Part shown: positions 1 through 8,567 of the stretch, in pieces
How positions within the stretch are numbered: the first letter of the stretch is position 1
Layout: every line of letters begins with the position of its first letter
Origin: Bacillota bacterium
Lineage (GTDB): Bacteria > Bacillota > Clostridia > Acetivibrionales > JANLFN01
DNA: 64,000 nt
Assembly (NCBI GenBank): GCA_023421675.1
Contig: JAEZTC010000010.1
Span: 62,001-126,000 of the forward strand
Direction of reading: 5' to 3'
Notes under the pieces: generated by a model
Databases searched by the model: none
Told to the model about the DNA's origin: nothing
The model's input: only the letters and a program-made list of their open reading frames with translations
Program-made: the position numbers and the translations under genes

Positions 1-1
1 T

Positions 2-1048
2 ATAGAAAATACTTCGGTAATTATATCCCAGACCGGTGGAGGCTGCAGAGCTACAAATTATATCGGTTTTATACGAAAGGCCTTAAAAGATGCAGGCTTT
101 CCCAATGTTCCGATAATTTCACTCAATGCCTTGGGCCTGGAAAACAATCCTGGTTTTAAGATTACACCAGGATTTGCAAACAGGTGCCTGATGGCTGTAA
201 TTTATGGTGATGTGCTGATGAGAGTCCTTTATAAGGTACGGCCGTATGAAAAAATAACCGGTTCTGCTAATCTGCTGTATGAGAAATGGGTTTCTATTTG
301 TAAAGAATCACTTGGCAGGGCAGGTTTTATAAGGTTTAAAAAGAACATAAGCGGTATTGTAAAAGAATTTGACAAGCTGGAAATAAATAATATTCAAAAG
401 CCAAAGGTAGGGCTTGTTGGTGAAATATTGGTCAAGTTTCATCCGACCGCAAATAATGATGTTGTAAATGTACTGGAAAATGAAGGTGTTGAAGCGGTAA
501 TGCCTGACCTTGCTGATTTTCTTCTTTATTGCTGCTTCAATTCCACCTATAAATATAAGTACCTGTCAGGTCGTAAAATAACAAGTATTGCTGCAAAATT
601 GGGAATAATGGCAATAGAGTTTTACAGAAAGCATATGAAAAAGGTACTTAAGGCAAGCAAAAGGTTTACAGCCCCTCATAACATATATGATATGGCACGG
701 GAGGCATCAAAAAAACTGTCTATAGGAAATCAAACAGGTGAAGGATGGTTTTTGACAGCTGAAATGATTGAACTGATAAACAGCGGTGTGCCTAATATTA
801 TTTGTATGCAGCCATTTGCATGCCTGCCAAACCACATAACCGGAAAAGGAATGATAAAGGAGTTAAGAAGAACATTTCCCGATTCAAATATTGTGGCGGT
901 TGACTATGACCCTGGCGCAAGTGAAGTTAATCAGCTTAACAGAATTAAGCTCATGCTTTCGGTAGCATTTAAAAACCTTAAAGGTACTTCCAATAAAACT
1001 CGTAACGGTTATACTGAATCAAACGAAAAAGAATCTTACACTTCTTGA
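2..1048 (+). CDS. 2-hydroxyacyl-CoA dehydratase/activase-related protein (DUF2229-type), 5' end cut by the window
   Basis: The reading frame is open from base 2, so the gene starts before the window; a TTG at 131 is internal and not a credible start. The first visible residues include the motif QTGGGCRATNYIGF, which I associate with the C-terminal DUF2229 part of large acyl-CoA dehydratase activase proteins. Near the C-terminus it has CLPNHITGKGMIKELRRTFP followed by DYDPGASEVNQLNRIKLML, also typical of that family. Members go with ATP-driven activators and 2-hydroxyacyl-CoA dehydratase subunits that carry 4Fe-4S clusters, and several Cys residues (GGGC, CC, CMQPFAC) could be ligands. In this species the activator domain is either fused upstream or encoded by the preceding gene; the window does not show which. 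A perfect hairpin terminator follows. Family is fairly sure; substrate is unknown. Confidence 0.75.
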   Translation: MENTSVIISQTGGGCRATNYIGFIRKALKDAGFPNVPIISLNALGLENNPGFKITPGFANRCLMAVIYGDVLMRVLYKVRPYEKITGSANLLYEKWVSICKESLGRAGFIRFKKNISGIVKEFDKLEINNIQKPKVGLVGEILVKFHPTANNDVVNVLENEGVEAVMPDLADFLLYCCFNSTYKYKYLSGRKITSIAAKLGIMAIEFYRKHMKKVLKASKRFTAPHNIYDMAREASKKLSIGNQTGEGWFLTAEMIELINSGVPNIICMQPFACLPNHITGKGMIKELRRTFPDSNIVAVDYDPGASEVNQLNRIKLMLSVAFKNLKGTSNKTRNGYTESNEKESYTS

Positions 1049-1072
1049 TTGATTTACTTATAAAACGAACAA

Positions 1073-1101
1073 GGGCAGTTGAACATTATGTTCAACTGCC
1101 C
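1073..1101. terminator. Bidirectional intrinsic terminator between convergent genes
   Basis: Perfect 12-bp stem (GGGCAGTTGAAC / GTTCAACTGCCC) with a 5-nt loop. It lies between the dehydratase-type gene ending at 1048 and the small minus-strand gene ending at 1116, so it probably serves both. The plus side is followed by a T-rich run (CGTTTTTATTT). Confidence 0.8.
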
Positions 1102-1115
1102 ATTTAATTACGTTT

Positions 1116-1277
1116 TTATTTGCCGGTACGAGTCATCGGCATATACTTGTTCTTACCTTTTTTCTTCTTGGTATTCTTATATTTTTTATCATGCTTTTTT
1201 ATTGACCTGTGCATCGCAAAACCTAATCCTACAAAAACCAAAATCGTAGCTGCAATAATAATTATCTGTGTGCCCAT
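1116..1277 (-). CDS. Small single-pass membrane protein with very basic tail (53 aa), unrecognised family
   Basis: Reads MGTQIIIIAATILVFVGLGF, then a tail with runs KKHDKKYKNTKKKKGKNKY and the end MPMTRTGK. The first ~22 residues form one hydrophobic helix; the remaining ~30 are strongly basic and probably cytoplasmic. An ATG at 1277 is preceded by TAGGAG at good spacing, and the frame ends in TAA just before the bidirectional terminator. These points argue for a real gene although it is short. The overlapping plus-strand frame at 1120-1335 is its shadow. I cannot assign a function; small basic single-pass proteins of this type occur in many clostridia. Confidence 0.72.
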   Translation of the reverse strand: MGTQIIIIAATILVFVGLGFAMHRSIKKHDKKYKNTKKKKGKNKYMPMTRTGK

Positions 1278-1364
1278 TATGTCTTTTTTCTCCTATACTA
1301 AACTTTGCTTTTTTATAAAGCTATTATATTTGTAAATTATAAATAAATCAACAGAATAAATCAG

Positions 1365-1396
1365 GAAAAAATAAAAGCTCTGAATACAGAACTTTT
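1365..1396 (-). terminator. Intrinsic terminator for the zinc-ribbon gene
   Basis: On the minus strand a 10-bp stem with one mismatch (AAAAGTTCTG / CAGAGCTTTT, loop TATT) is followed by ATTTTTTCC. It sits 28 bases past the stop codon of the 69-aa minus-strand gene. Confidence 0.65.
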
Positions 1397-1423
1397 ATTT
1401 TATGCTATAAAATTTTATTTGTC

Positions 1424-1633
1424 TTAAAAACTAGTTAATCTATCATAACTCAGTACATTAATTGATGAATCATGCTTAAGAACCTGTCTGAACTTTGTTC
1501 CCGCAAGTTGATTTTCGTGTCCGCAGCATTCGCATTGAAAGGTCAAACCATTAAGCTTTTCTACCTCATCATCAGGCAGATTTAAAATTACACCGTTACA
1601 GTTATAACATTTTAAAGATTTGATCTTCTGCAC
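1424..1633 (-). CDS. Small zinc-ribbon protein (69 aa)
   Basis: Starts at a GTG (1633) preceded by GAGGAGG at good spacing. Contains CYNC near residues 9-12 and CECC near 34-37, a CxxC...CxxC four-cysteine arrangement that predicts one bound zinc. The rest is acidic and polar with no membrane segment or signal peptide, so it should be cytoplasmic. It is transcribed alone, divergently from spoIIP, and has its own terminator. The function is unknown; isolated ribbons of this kind could bind nucleic acid or act as a protein adaptor. Confidence 0.7.
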   Translation of the reverse strand: MQKIKSLKCYNCNGVILNLPDDEVEKLNGLTFQCECCGHENQLAGTKFRQVLKHDSSINVLSYDRLTSF

Positions 1634-1905
1634 GCACTTACCTCCTCATACATTAAGATTTAGTCAATTAACAGCGCGAACTAAAAAAGCCGTTATCTGT
1701 TAAATATACTTTTGTATAAGAAAGAATATGACACTAACAACTCACCAAAATATTGTACTAATATAATACCATAAATCGACAAATTAAGCAATGGTTTTAT
1801 TATTCCCCATATTTTAAGGATTGTCATAATGTGGTTTGCGGCAGAATATTATTAAAAAAAACTATATTGAAGCTGCATTAAGCAGTATAAAGGTACGGGG
1901 GAAAA

Positions 1906-3147
1906 ATGAATAAATCCAAGAGGTCAAGAACTTATAAAATTGCATTGATCAATTTCTTAAGAGTATTTATCTTTCTGGTGATGTCGTGTATTGCAATTAT
2001 GGCAGGTGTTACAGGTGGTAATTTTATTAGCGGGGATGGGGCGGCAAGTATCCAGAAAATTAATGTAGATGTTCTTAAGAAAACTATGGACAGGTCTATA
2101 CCTATGATAGACACTGTATATAATAACGGAAACGTGAGACCTTCTCTTCTGGGGACTTTTGAAAATTTGATAAGCGGTCTTTTTGGTTTTGATTTGAATG
2201 AGCCGGTAACAGTACTGAATACACAATCACTTCTTATGTACAGTTACTATAAAAATGATTATCAGCAATATCTGGCTGAACTTAATAAACGTTCATCCCA
2301 AACTGCTTCCAACACCGAGCCTGGAAAGGATGATCCCTTAAAAACGGATGCCAGCAGCATAACCTATGTTGAAAATGAAGATGGTACTAATTCCGAAAAA
2401 AATGATAATAAATTAGTAACCAAAGACAGTATATCTGTAATGAACGAAACCAAATACAAAATAGATATAGAAGAACTTTTGAATGAACCCTTGAAAATAA
2501 AAGTAGATAAGAAAGGTCCGCAAATACTTATATATCACACTCATACAACTGAAAGCTTTATAAAAAGTTTAGACGATTTAAAGAAAAATACAGATACAAG
2601 GAACAAGGACCCAAGGTATAACGTTGTCCGTGTAGGTGATGAACTGGCTCAGACACTTAAGAAAAAGTATAATTTCGGGGTGTTGCATAATGGAACTATT
2701 CATGATGTTCCTGACTTCAATATTGCTTATAGTAAATCACTTATAACTGTAAAAAATTATATGAAAAGTTATCCTACAATAGGTATGACCTTTGATATAC
2801 ACCGAGATGCAGGAGGAAGCAGCCTGGGTAAATTAAGGGCAGTGACTAAAGTTGGAAGCAAATATGTAGCTCAGGTTATGTTTGTAGTTGGTACAGGTCA
2901 GGATGGAATACAAAATCCTAACTGGAAGGAAAATTTCAAATTTGCATTGAAGCTTCAGGAAAGGCTTAATGAAATATGTCCTGGAATAGTAAAACCAATT
3001 GACTTGTCTTTTAACAGGTATAACTCTCATGTAACAAATGGTTCTCTTATTATTGAAATAGGTGCAGATGGTAATCTTCTAAGCGAGTGTATTGAAAGTA
3101 CAAAATATGTTGCACAAGCTATTAATGATGTCATAAACGGCAAGTAA
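1906..3147 (+). CDS. spoIIP: Stage II sporulation protein P (peptidoglycan amidase/endopeptidase of the engulfment complex)
   Basis: 413 aa, normal for SpoIIP. It has an N-terminal membrane anchor (about residues 10-35), a Ser/Thr/Asn-rich linker (~135-180), and a C-terminal catalytic domain beginning at the family motif IYHTHTTESF (~209). Further conserved signals are DIHRDAGG (~300) and the end motif IIEIGADGN. In the family this enzyme works with SpoIID and SpoIIM to thin septal peptidoglycan and drive engulfment in the mother cell. An ATG follows a GGGGGAA ribosome binding site. The usual partner gpr is not adjacent here but lies at 42.5 kb. Mother-cell sigma-E control is expected; a possible but weak sigma-E-like promoter lies around 1828-1852. 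Confidence 0.95.
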   Translation: MNKSKRSRTYKIALINFLRVFIFLVMSCIAIMAGVTGGNFISGDGAASIQKINVDVLKKTMDRSIPMIDTVYNNGNVRPSLLGTFENLISGLFGFDLNEPVTVLNTQSLLMYSYYKNDYQQYLAELNKRSSQTASNTEPGKDDPLKTDASSITYVENEDGTNSEKNDNKLVTKDSISVMNETKYKIDIEELLNEPLKIKVDKKGPQILIYHTHTTESFIKSLDDLKKNTDTRNKDPRYNVVRVGDELAQTLKKKYNFGVLHNGTIHDVPDFNIAYSKSLITVKNYMKSYPTIGMTFDIHRDAGGSSLGKLRAVTKVGSKYVAQVMFVVGTGQDGIQNPNWKENFKFALKLQERLNEICPGIVKPIDLSFNRYNSHVTNGSLIIEIGADGNLLSECIESTKYVAQAINDVINGK

Positions 3148-3194
3148 GAGGGGAAAAATCTATATGATGAAATAAATAAAGGCAAGGTATACGA

Positions 3195-3485
3195 ATGAGC
3201 CGTTTGGAAAAATACAAGGAAATAAGGCAAATACGAAGAAAATATATTATTTCGGTAAGCTTGGTATTGCTGCTGCTTATTTCAGGCCTTACTCTTGCTG
3301 ACAGCTCGGTCAATTATCTTATGACAGGGGAGAGCCGTCCAGGGGTTTTTTCGATTAATCAAAAAGATGACTTATACCTTGAAGTAAGGTGTTTCGGATA
3401 TAAATTTGATATAAATACCTTTTATATCAAAAGGGATTATCAAAATTTAAAAAACAGTATTGAAAAGCTGCTGGGGTTTAAATAA
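3195..3485 (+). CDS. Small membrane-anchored protein downstream of spoIIP (96 aa)
   Basis: A basic N-terminus (MSRLEKYKEIRQIRRKY) is followed by one strong hydrophobic helix at about residues 18-36, then about 60 polar residues that would face outside. It starts with ATG 47 bases after spoIIP with no terminator between them, so it is probably co-transcribed with spoIIP and may act during sporulation. No catalytic motif is visible and I do not recognise the family. Confidence 0.7.
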   Translation: MSRLEKYKEIRQIRRKYIISVSLVLLLLISGLTLADSSVNYLMTGESRPGVFSINQKDDLYLEVRCFGYKFDINTFYIKRDYQNLKNSIEKLLGFK

Positions 3486-3514
3486 AGTACTACCTTTGCA
3501 GCTTTATTTCATTA

Positions 3515-3523
3515 TGTTATAAT
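3515..3523 (+). promoter_or_regulatory. Extended -10 promoter for lepA
   Basis: TGTTATAAT is a perfect extended -10 (TGnTATAAT), with a weak -35 (TTTGCA at 3495-3500, 17 bp upstream). The predicted start is around 3530, about 65 bases before lepA. Confidence 0.6.
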
Positions 3524-3594
3524 TATATGCTATATAAGCTGAATTAAATATTTAAATAAGAAAACAAAACAAGTAGCTAATACATGGAGGTTTT

Positions 3595-5406
3595 ATGTCA
3601 GGCGAAAGACAAAACAATATAAGGAATTTCTGTATCATTGCACATATAGATCATGGTAAATCAACGCTTGCAGACAGGCTTATTCAAAAAACCGGAGTTC
3701 TCACTGAAAGAGAAATGCAGGACCAGGTTTTAGATAACATGGATATAGAACGCGAACGCGGGATTACTATTAAGTCACAGGCAGTAAGAATGGTATATAA
3801 AGCTAAGGATGAAAATGAATATATTCTGAACCTTATTGATACTCCAGGCCATGTCGACTTTAATTATGAAGTGTCCAGGAGCCTTGCAGCGTGTGAAGGT
3901 GCAGTTCTGGTGGTAGATGCAGCTCAGGGAATTGAAGCCCAAACTCTTGCCAACGTTTACCTTGCGCTGGAACATGACTTGCAGATAATACCTGTTATTA
4001 ACAAGATTGATTTGCCGAGCGCACAGCCTGATCATGTTAAAAAGGAAATAGAGGATGTTATAGGTCTCGAAGCACAGGATGCTCCGATGATTTCGGCTAA
4101 AAACGGTATTAATATAGAAGATGTTCTTGAAAAAATAGTTAAAGATGTAAAGCCACCATCAGGAGATGAAGAAGCCCAGCTCAAGGCACTTATTTTTGAC
4201 TCATACTATGACAGCTATAAGGGTGTAATAGTCTATGTAAGGGTTATGGATGGAAAGGTTGCCATCGGTGATACAATAAGGATGATGAATACCAAAAAGG
4301 AATTCCTTGTTACCGAATTAGGCTACTTTAAGCCAGGCGGACTTATTTCATCAGGTTCACTGCTTGCAGGCGAAGTTGGTTATATAGCAGCAAGCATAAA
4401 AAATGTCAAGGATACACGGGTTGGTGATACTATTACTCTGGCGGACAACCCTTCAGAAAAACCTCTTCCGGGGTATAAGAAGGTAACGCCTATGGTATTC
4501 TGCGGCATTTATCCTGCCGATGGAGCGAAGTATGGAGACCTGAGAGATGCGCTTGAAAAGCTGCAGCTTAATGATGCATCCATGCTTTTTGAGCCTGAAT
4601 CTTCAGCAGCACTTGGTTTCGGATTCAGATGCGGCTTCCTTGGCTTGCTTCATATGGAAATAATGCAGGAAAGGCTCGAAAGAGAATATAATCTGGACCT
4701 TGTTACTACAGCACCAAGTGTTATTTACAGAATTACAAAAACTGATCAGAGTGTTTGGTATATAGATAACCCTACCAATTTTCCTCCGGTAACAGAGATT
4801 GATATAATGGAGGAGCCTATAGTAAAGGCAACTATAATGACTCCCACAGAGTACATTGGAAGCATAATGGAGCTTTCACAGGAAAGACGCGGAGTTTATA
4901 AGGATATGTCTTATATAGATGATGCAAGGGTAATATTAACTTATGAAATTCCTCTTAACGAGATTATTTATGACTTCTTTGATACTCTAAAGTCGAGGAC
5001 TAAAGGTTATGCTTCACTTGACTATGAGCTTATTGGCTATAAGGAATCAGACCTTGTAAAGCTGGATATTTTCCTTAATACCGAAATAGTGGATGCTTTA
5101 TCTTTTATTGTACACAGCGAAAAGGCATACACAAGGGCGAGAAGAATAGCAGAAAAGCTCAAGGATTCCATACCTAGACAGCAGTTCGAAATACCTATAC
5201 AAGCGTGCATCGGCGGGAAAATAATTGCCAGGGAAACTGTAAAGGCATACAGAAAGGATGTCCTTGCAAAGTGTTATGGTGGTGATATAACCCGTAAGAA
5301 GAAGCTTCTTGAAAAGCAAAAGGAAGGTAAAAAACGTATGCGCCAGGTAGGTAATGTAGAAGTTCCTCAGGAAGCGTTTATGAGTGTTCTCAAGCTGGAC
5401 AGCTAA
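3595..5406 (+). CDS. lepA: Elongation factor 4 (LepA), ribosome-associated GTPase
   Basis: 603 aa, standard for LepA. The GTPase domain comes first: G1 [10 protein letters not shown] (~16-25), [10 protein letters not shown] switch I, DTPGHVDF (G3) and NKIDLP (G4). Domain II, EF-G-like domains III and V, and the LepA-specific C-terminal domain follow, with [22 protein letters not shown] in that region. The EF-G domain IV is absent, as expected. It binds the ribosome and affects translation under stress. The ATG has the ribosome binding site GGAGGTTTT. It lies upstream of hemW and hrcA, the order common in clostridia. Confidence 0.98.
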   Translation: MSGERQNNIRNFCIIAHIDHGKSTLADRLIQKTGVLTEREMQDQVLDNMDIERERGITIKSQAVRMVYKAKDENEYILNLIDTPGHVDFNYEVSRSLAACEGAVLVVDAAQGIEAQTLANVYLALEHDLQIIPVINKIDLPSAQPDHVKKEIEDVIGLEAQDAPMISAKNGINIEDVLEKIVKDVKPPSGDEEAQLKALIFDSYYDSYKGVIVYVRVMDGKVAIGDTIRMMNTKKEFLVTELGYFKPGGLISSGSLLAGEVGYIAASIKNVKDTRVGDTITLADNPSEKPLPGYKKVTPMVFCGIYPADGAKYGDLRDALEKLQLNDASMLFEPESSAALGFGFRCGFLGLLHMEIMQERLEREYNLDLVTTAPSVIYRITKTDQSVWYIDNPTNFPPVTEIDIMEEPIVKATIMTPTEYIGSIMELSQERRGVYKDMSYIDDARVILTYEIPLNEIIYDFFDTLKSRTKGYASLDYELIGYKESDLVKLDIFLNTEIVDALSFIVHSEKAYTRARRIAEKLKDSIPRQQFEIPIQACIGGKIIARETVKAYRKDVLAKCYGGDITRKKKLLEKQKEGKKRMRQVGNVEVPQEAFMSVLKLDS

Positions 5407-5500
5407 AGGGAGTTGACAGTTGACAAGAGGACGAGAGGACAGTTAAAGGCAAAACAAGTGTACAGTTTGCAGATTACAATTAACAGTTAAGAACAAAAAT
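5407..5500. repeat. Intergenic copy of the GTTGACAGTTGACA / GAGGACAGTTAA repeat family
   Basis: Directly after the lepA stop is a string of related 7-10 base words: GTTGACAGTTGACA, AAGAGGACGAGAGGACAGTTAA, then GTGTACAGTTTGCAGATTACAATTAACAG split by short spacers. The same words recur at 11793-11995 and 16045-16194, always between genes on the same strand. No frame is open through it. See findings. Confidence 0.8.
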
Positions 5501-5555
5501 GGGTATTAAAGATAAAGTGCAAGATATAAGAACAAAGGGAATGAAGGTTTGTTAA

Positions 5556-6695
5556 GTGGACGATAAAAGGATAGGGTTATATGTTCATATTCCTTACTGC
5601 AGGCAAAAGTGCAGCTACTGCGATTTCAATTCATATGCTTCAATGGAAGGCACAGTGCCGGAATATTTCAATGCTCTGAACAATGAGATAAGCAGTTATT
5701 CAGATATGCTCCAAGACTTCACGGTAAAAACAGTCTTTATGGGCGGCGGAACTCCATCGTATGTAGATTCAAAGTATATGCATCAACTAATGAGCAGTTT
5801 GAACAGACATATGAACATTGAGGGAGATGCGGAAATATCAATTGAAACAAATCCCGGAACACTTACCGAGAAAAAACTGTCAGTATATAGAGAAGCAGGT
5901 ATCAACAGATTAAGCATTGGACTTCAGGCGTGGCAGAACAGCCTGCTTAAATACCTTGGAAGAATACACAATATTGAAGACTTTATTACAAATTATAAGC
6001 TTGCTTTGAAAGCAGGCTTTAATAATATTAATGTTGATCTGATTTTCGGTATTCCAGGCCAGTCTATAAAAGACTGGACAGATACAATTGATAATATCTC
6101 ACAGTTGGATATAACCCACCTTTCCTGTTACAGCCTTAAGATTGAAGAAGGTACACCTTTTGGGTTACAGCTTGAGAAAGGTAAACTAAAAGCTGTAGAA
6201 GATGAATTGGACCGGGAAATGTATTGGCTTGCTATAGAAAAGCTGAGGAACAATGGCTTTAAGCAATATGAGATATCGAATTTTGCGAGAGAAGGCTATG
6301 AATGCAGGCATAATCTTGTTTATTGGAATGCTGAAGAGTATGTAGGTTTTGGAGCAGGAGCACATTCTTATTTTAATAAGAAGAGATTCAACAATGTCGG
6401 AGATATTCATAGATATTCATCACTAATTAATAATAATGAAAGTACAATAGAAAATGTTCAAGCCATCGATGAACAGGATTCTATGTCGGAATATATGATA
6501 CTTCGATTAAGATTAGTTGAAGGAGTACTCAGCAAGGACTTTGAACAGAGGTTTGGGGTGGCTTTATCTACTAAATACAGTAAGCAGATAGAAAGACTTG
6601 TTTCATCTGGTTTGGCAGACTTTAACGGGAATAAATTAAGATTGACACAAAAAGGTCTGGACCTTGCGAACCAGGCATTTGTAGAGTTTATTTAG
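5556..6695 (+). CDS. hemW: HemW, radical-SAM heme chaperone (coproporphyrinogen oxidase-like)
   Basis: 379 aa. It carries the radical-SAM cluster motif as C15, C19 and C22 (YCRQKCSYCDF) and the HemN/HemW signals GGGTPS, ETNPGT and SIGLQ. HemW proteins are the shorter relatives of HemN, bind heme, and deliver it to respiratory enzymes; many are mis-annotated as coproporphyrinogen III oxidase. Whether this organism makes heme cannot be judged from the window. The start is GTG at 5556 after AAAGGGAATGAAGG; no better ATG fits the conserved N-terminus. Confidence 0.92.
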   Translation: MDDKRIGLYVHIPYCRQKCSYCDFNSYASMEGTVPEYFNALNNEISSYSDMLQDFTVKTVFMGGGTPSYVDSKYMHQLMSSLNRHMNIEGDAEISIETNPGTLTEKKLSVYREAGINRLSIGLQAWQNSLLKYLGRIHNIEDFITNYKLALKAGFNNINVDLIFGIPGQSIKDWTDTIDNISQLDITHLSCYSLKIEEGTPFGLQLEKGKLKAVEDELDREMYWLAIEKLRNNGFKQYEISNFAREGYECRHNLVYWNAEEYVGFGAGAHSYFNKKRFNNVGDIHRYSSLINNNESTIENVQAIDEQDSMSEYMILRLRLVEGVLSKDFEQRFGVALSTKYSKQIERLVSSGLADFNGNKLRLTQKGLDLANQAFVEFI

Positions 6696-6755
6696 CTTTC
6701 CTCAAAGATAAGTGGAATAATTATTATCAGTATGTAAACAATATGATAAAAACTC

Positions 6756-6784
6756 TTGACAAAAAAAATTACCAGTGGTATTTT
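6756..6784 (+). promoter_or_regulatory. Sigma-A promoter of the hrcA-grpE-dnaK operon
   Basis: TTGACA (6756-6761), 17-bp spacer, TATTTT (6779-6784). The predicted transcription start at about 6791 places the CIRCE operator at the very start of the transcript, the arrangement needed for HrcA repression. Confidence 0.78.
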
Positions 6785-6794
6785 TAAAATATAA

Positions 6795-6821
6795 TTAGCA
6801 CTCGACAACAATGAGTGCTAA
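6795..6821 (+). promoter_or_regulatory. CIRCE operator (HrcA binding site)
   Basis: TTAGCACTC - 9 bases - GAGTGCTAA, a perfect match to the CIRCE consensus. HrcA, encoded 17 bases downstream, binds it and represses the operon until heat or unfolded protein titrates GroEL. This is the only CIRCE I see in the window; dnaJ has a separate promoter without one. Confidence 0.98.
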
Positions 6822-6837
6822 CAAAGGGGTGTAAACG

Positions 6838-7893
6838 ATGTTTTTGGATGATAGGAAAAAAAGAATACTCCGGGCTATTATCGATGATTATATCGATACT
6901 GCGGAGCCTATCGGTTCAAGAACTATTGCCAGAAAGCATGAACTTGGCTTAAGTTCTGCAACTATCAGAAACGAGATGGCTGACCTGGAGGAAATGGGAT
7001 TTCTTGCCCAGCCTCATACTTCTGCCGGAAGAGTTCCGTCAGACAAAGGCTATAGATTATACGTAGATCAATTAATGCAGCTTAAGGATTTATCAATTGG
7101 TGAAATTGAAGAAATCCGCGAGGCTATGGAAATAAAAATTAACGAGCTAAGCCAGCTTATACGGCAGGCTTCGGTAATTATGTCCAAAATAACCAAGTAT
7201 ACTTCAATGGCAATTACTCCGCAGATGAAGAAAAGCATGGTCAAAGCTGTGCAGGTTGTTCCGGTAGAGGCGGGCAAGGCTCTTGTTGTAGTGGTTACAA
7301 ATGCAGGTGTCGTAAGAAATAGTCTTATAAAGCTGCCGGATAACTTGCTTCCCGACTTTCTGATAAGGGTTTCCAACTCTTTGAATGAGAAACTAAGCGG
7401 GCTTTCAATGGAACAAATAAGTTATCCTTTAATAAAGGAAACAGAACGCGAACTCGGTTTGTCAAGTGAAGCCCTGATGCCTATTCTGGATGGGGTTGCG
7501 GAATGTGTGAATCAAATTGACAATTCAGAGATATATCTTGACGGAGCTACAAATATATTTAATTATCCGGAATTCAGGGACGTTATCAAAGCTAAGGATT
7601 TTCTTAACGTGCTTGATGAAAAACCACTGATACATCAGCTTTTAAGTGATATCAGTGATAAAAGCATTGATATTGATGTTAAAATAGGTTCTGAAAATCC
7701 ATTGGATGAGATTAAGGACTGCAGTTTGGTTACTGCAACATACAGCATTAATAACAGGATTATCGGATCAATAGGGGTAATAGGCCCCACAAGAATGGAA
7801 TATCCTAAGGTTATAGCTTCAATGGATTATGTAAGAAGGAAAGTAAACCAGGAAATTAACAAGCTTATGGGAACCGACCTTGATGACAGCTAG
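6838..7893 (+). CDS. hrcA: Heat-inducible transcription repressor HrcA
   Basis: 351 aa. An N-terminal winged helix (~1-70) carries RKKRILRAIIDDYIDTAEPIGS and the recognition helix region LGLSSATIRNEMADLEEMGF. The GAF-like middle domain and inserted dimerisation domain follow, ending in IGVIGPTRMEYPKVIASMDY, typical of HrcA. It represses its own operon through the CIRCE just upstream, with GroEL as co-regulator in studied species. The ATG lies 8 bases after AAAGGGGTG. It is first in the order hrcA-grpE-dnaK. Confidence 0.98.
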   Translation: MFLDDRKKRILRAIIDDYIDTAEPIGSRTIARKHELGLSSATIRNEMADLEEMGFLAQPHTSAGRVPSDKGYRLYVDQLMQLKDLSIGEIEEIREAMEIKINELSQLIRQASVIMSKITKYTSMAITPQMKKSMVKAVQVVPVEAGKALVVVVTNAGVVRNSLIKLPDNLLPDFLIRVSNSLNEKLSGLSMEQISYPLIKETERELGLSSEALMPILDGVAECVNQIDNSEIYLDGATNIFNYPEFRDVIKAKDFLNVLDEKPLIHQLLSDISDKSIDIDVKIGSENPLDEIKDCSLVTATYSINNRIIGSIGVIGPTRMEYPKVIASMDYVRRKVNQEINKLMGTDLDDS

Positions 7894-7940
7894 ATTTTTC
7901 ATATAAATCTTATCATAATTAGGAGGCTTTAAAAAACACA

Positions 7941-8507
7941 ATGGCAAAATTTAAAGAAGCTAAAGAAAAACAGGAAAGCGCTGTTGATGCTGAAATTATT
8001 AATGAACAGACTCCAGAAGACGCTGCCGCTAATGCTGAAGATAATGATTCAGCTTCACTCAAAGAACAGCTTGCTGATAAGGAACAGAAATGTACGGAAT
8101 ATTTGAGTATGCTTCAAAGGACTGCAGCTGAATTTGATAATTTTAAAAAACGAACAGCAAAGGAAAAGGAAGCAATATATAATGATGGTGTCAGCGACAC
8201 TATAAATGCTTTTTTACCTCTAATAGACAGTATGGAAAGAGCTGAAAAATCCTTTTCTGAAAGTGAGGACAAATCGCTTAAAGAAGGTTTTGATCTTATA
8301 ATTAGACAAATGAAGGAATCGCTAAATAAGATCGGTGTTAAGGAAATTAAGAGTGTAGGCGAACAGTTTGACCCTGAACTTCATAATGCAGTAATGCATA
8401 TAGATGATGAAGCTTTTGGAGCAAATGAGATTGTAGAGGAATTCCAAAAGGGATACATTCTTGAAGAAAAAGTCATAAGGCATAGTATGGTTAAAGTAGC
8501 TAATTAG
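7941..8507 (+). CDS. grpE: GrpE, nucleotide exchange factor of DnaK
   Basis: 188 aa. An acidic, disordered N-terminus (~1-45) leads into a long coiled coil (~45-110) with AEFDNFKKRTAKEK, then the C-terminal beta domain with VGEQFDPELHNAV and the end VIRHSMVKVAN. It releases ADP from DnaK. It lies between hrcA and dnaK with short spacers and no terminator, so it is in the CIRCE-controlled operon. Confidence 0.97.
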   Translation: MAKFKEAKEKQESAVDAEIINEQTPEDAAANAEDNDSASLKEQLADKEQKCTEYLSMLQRTAAEFDNFKKRTAKEKEAIYNDGVSDTINAFLPLIDSMERAEKSFSESEDKSLKEGFDLIIRQMKESLNKIGVKEIKSVGEQFDPELHNAVMHIDDEAFGANEIVEEFQKGYILEEKVIRHSMVKVAN

Positions 8508-8567
8508 TTTGTAAAAAATAATTTTATATAAAAGAATCAAATAATAGAAGAAAGAGGGATTTACAAT

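Noticed and set aside
1120..1335. 71-aa plus-strand hydrophobic frame
   Set aside because: It is the antisense shadow of the better supported minus-strand gene at 1116-1277 and has no ribosome binding site.
1828..1852. Sigma-E promoter for spoIIP
   Set aside because: GTCATAAT and CAGAATAT are roughly placed but match the consensus only in part; kept only as a remark.
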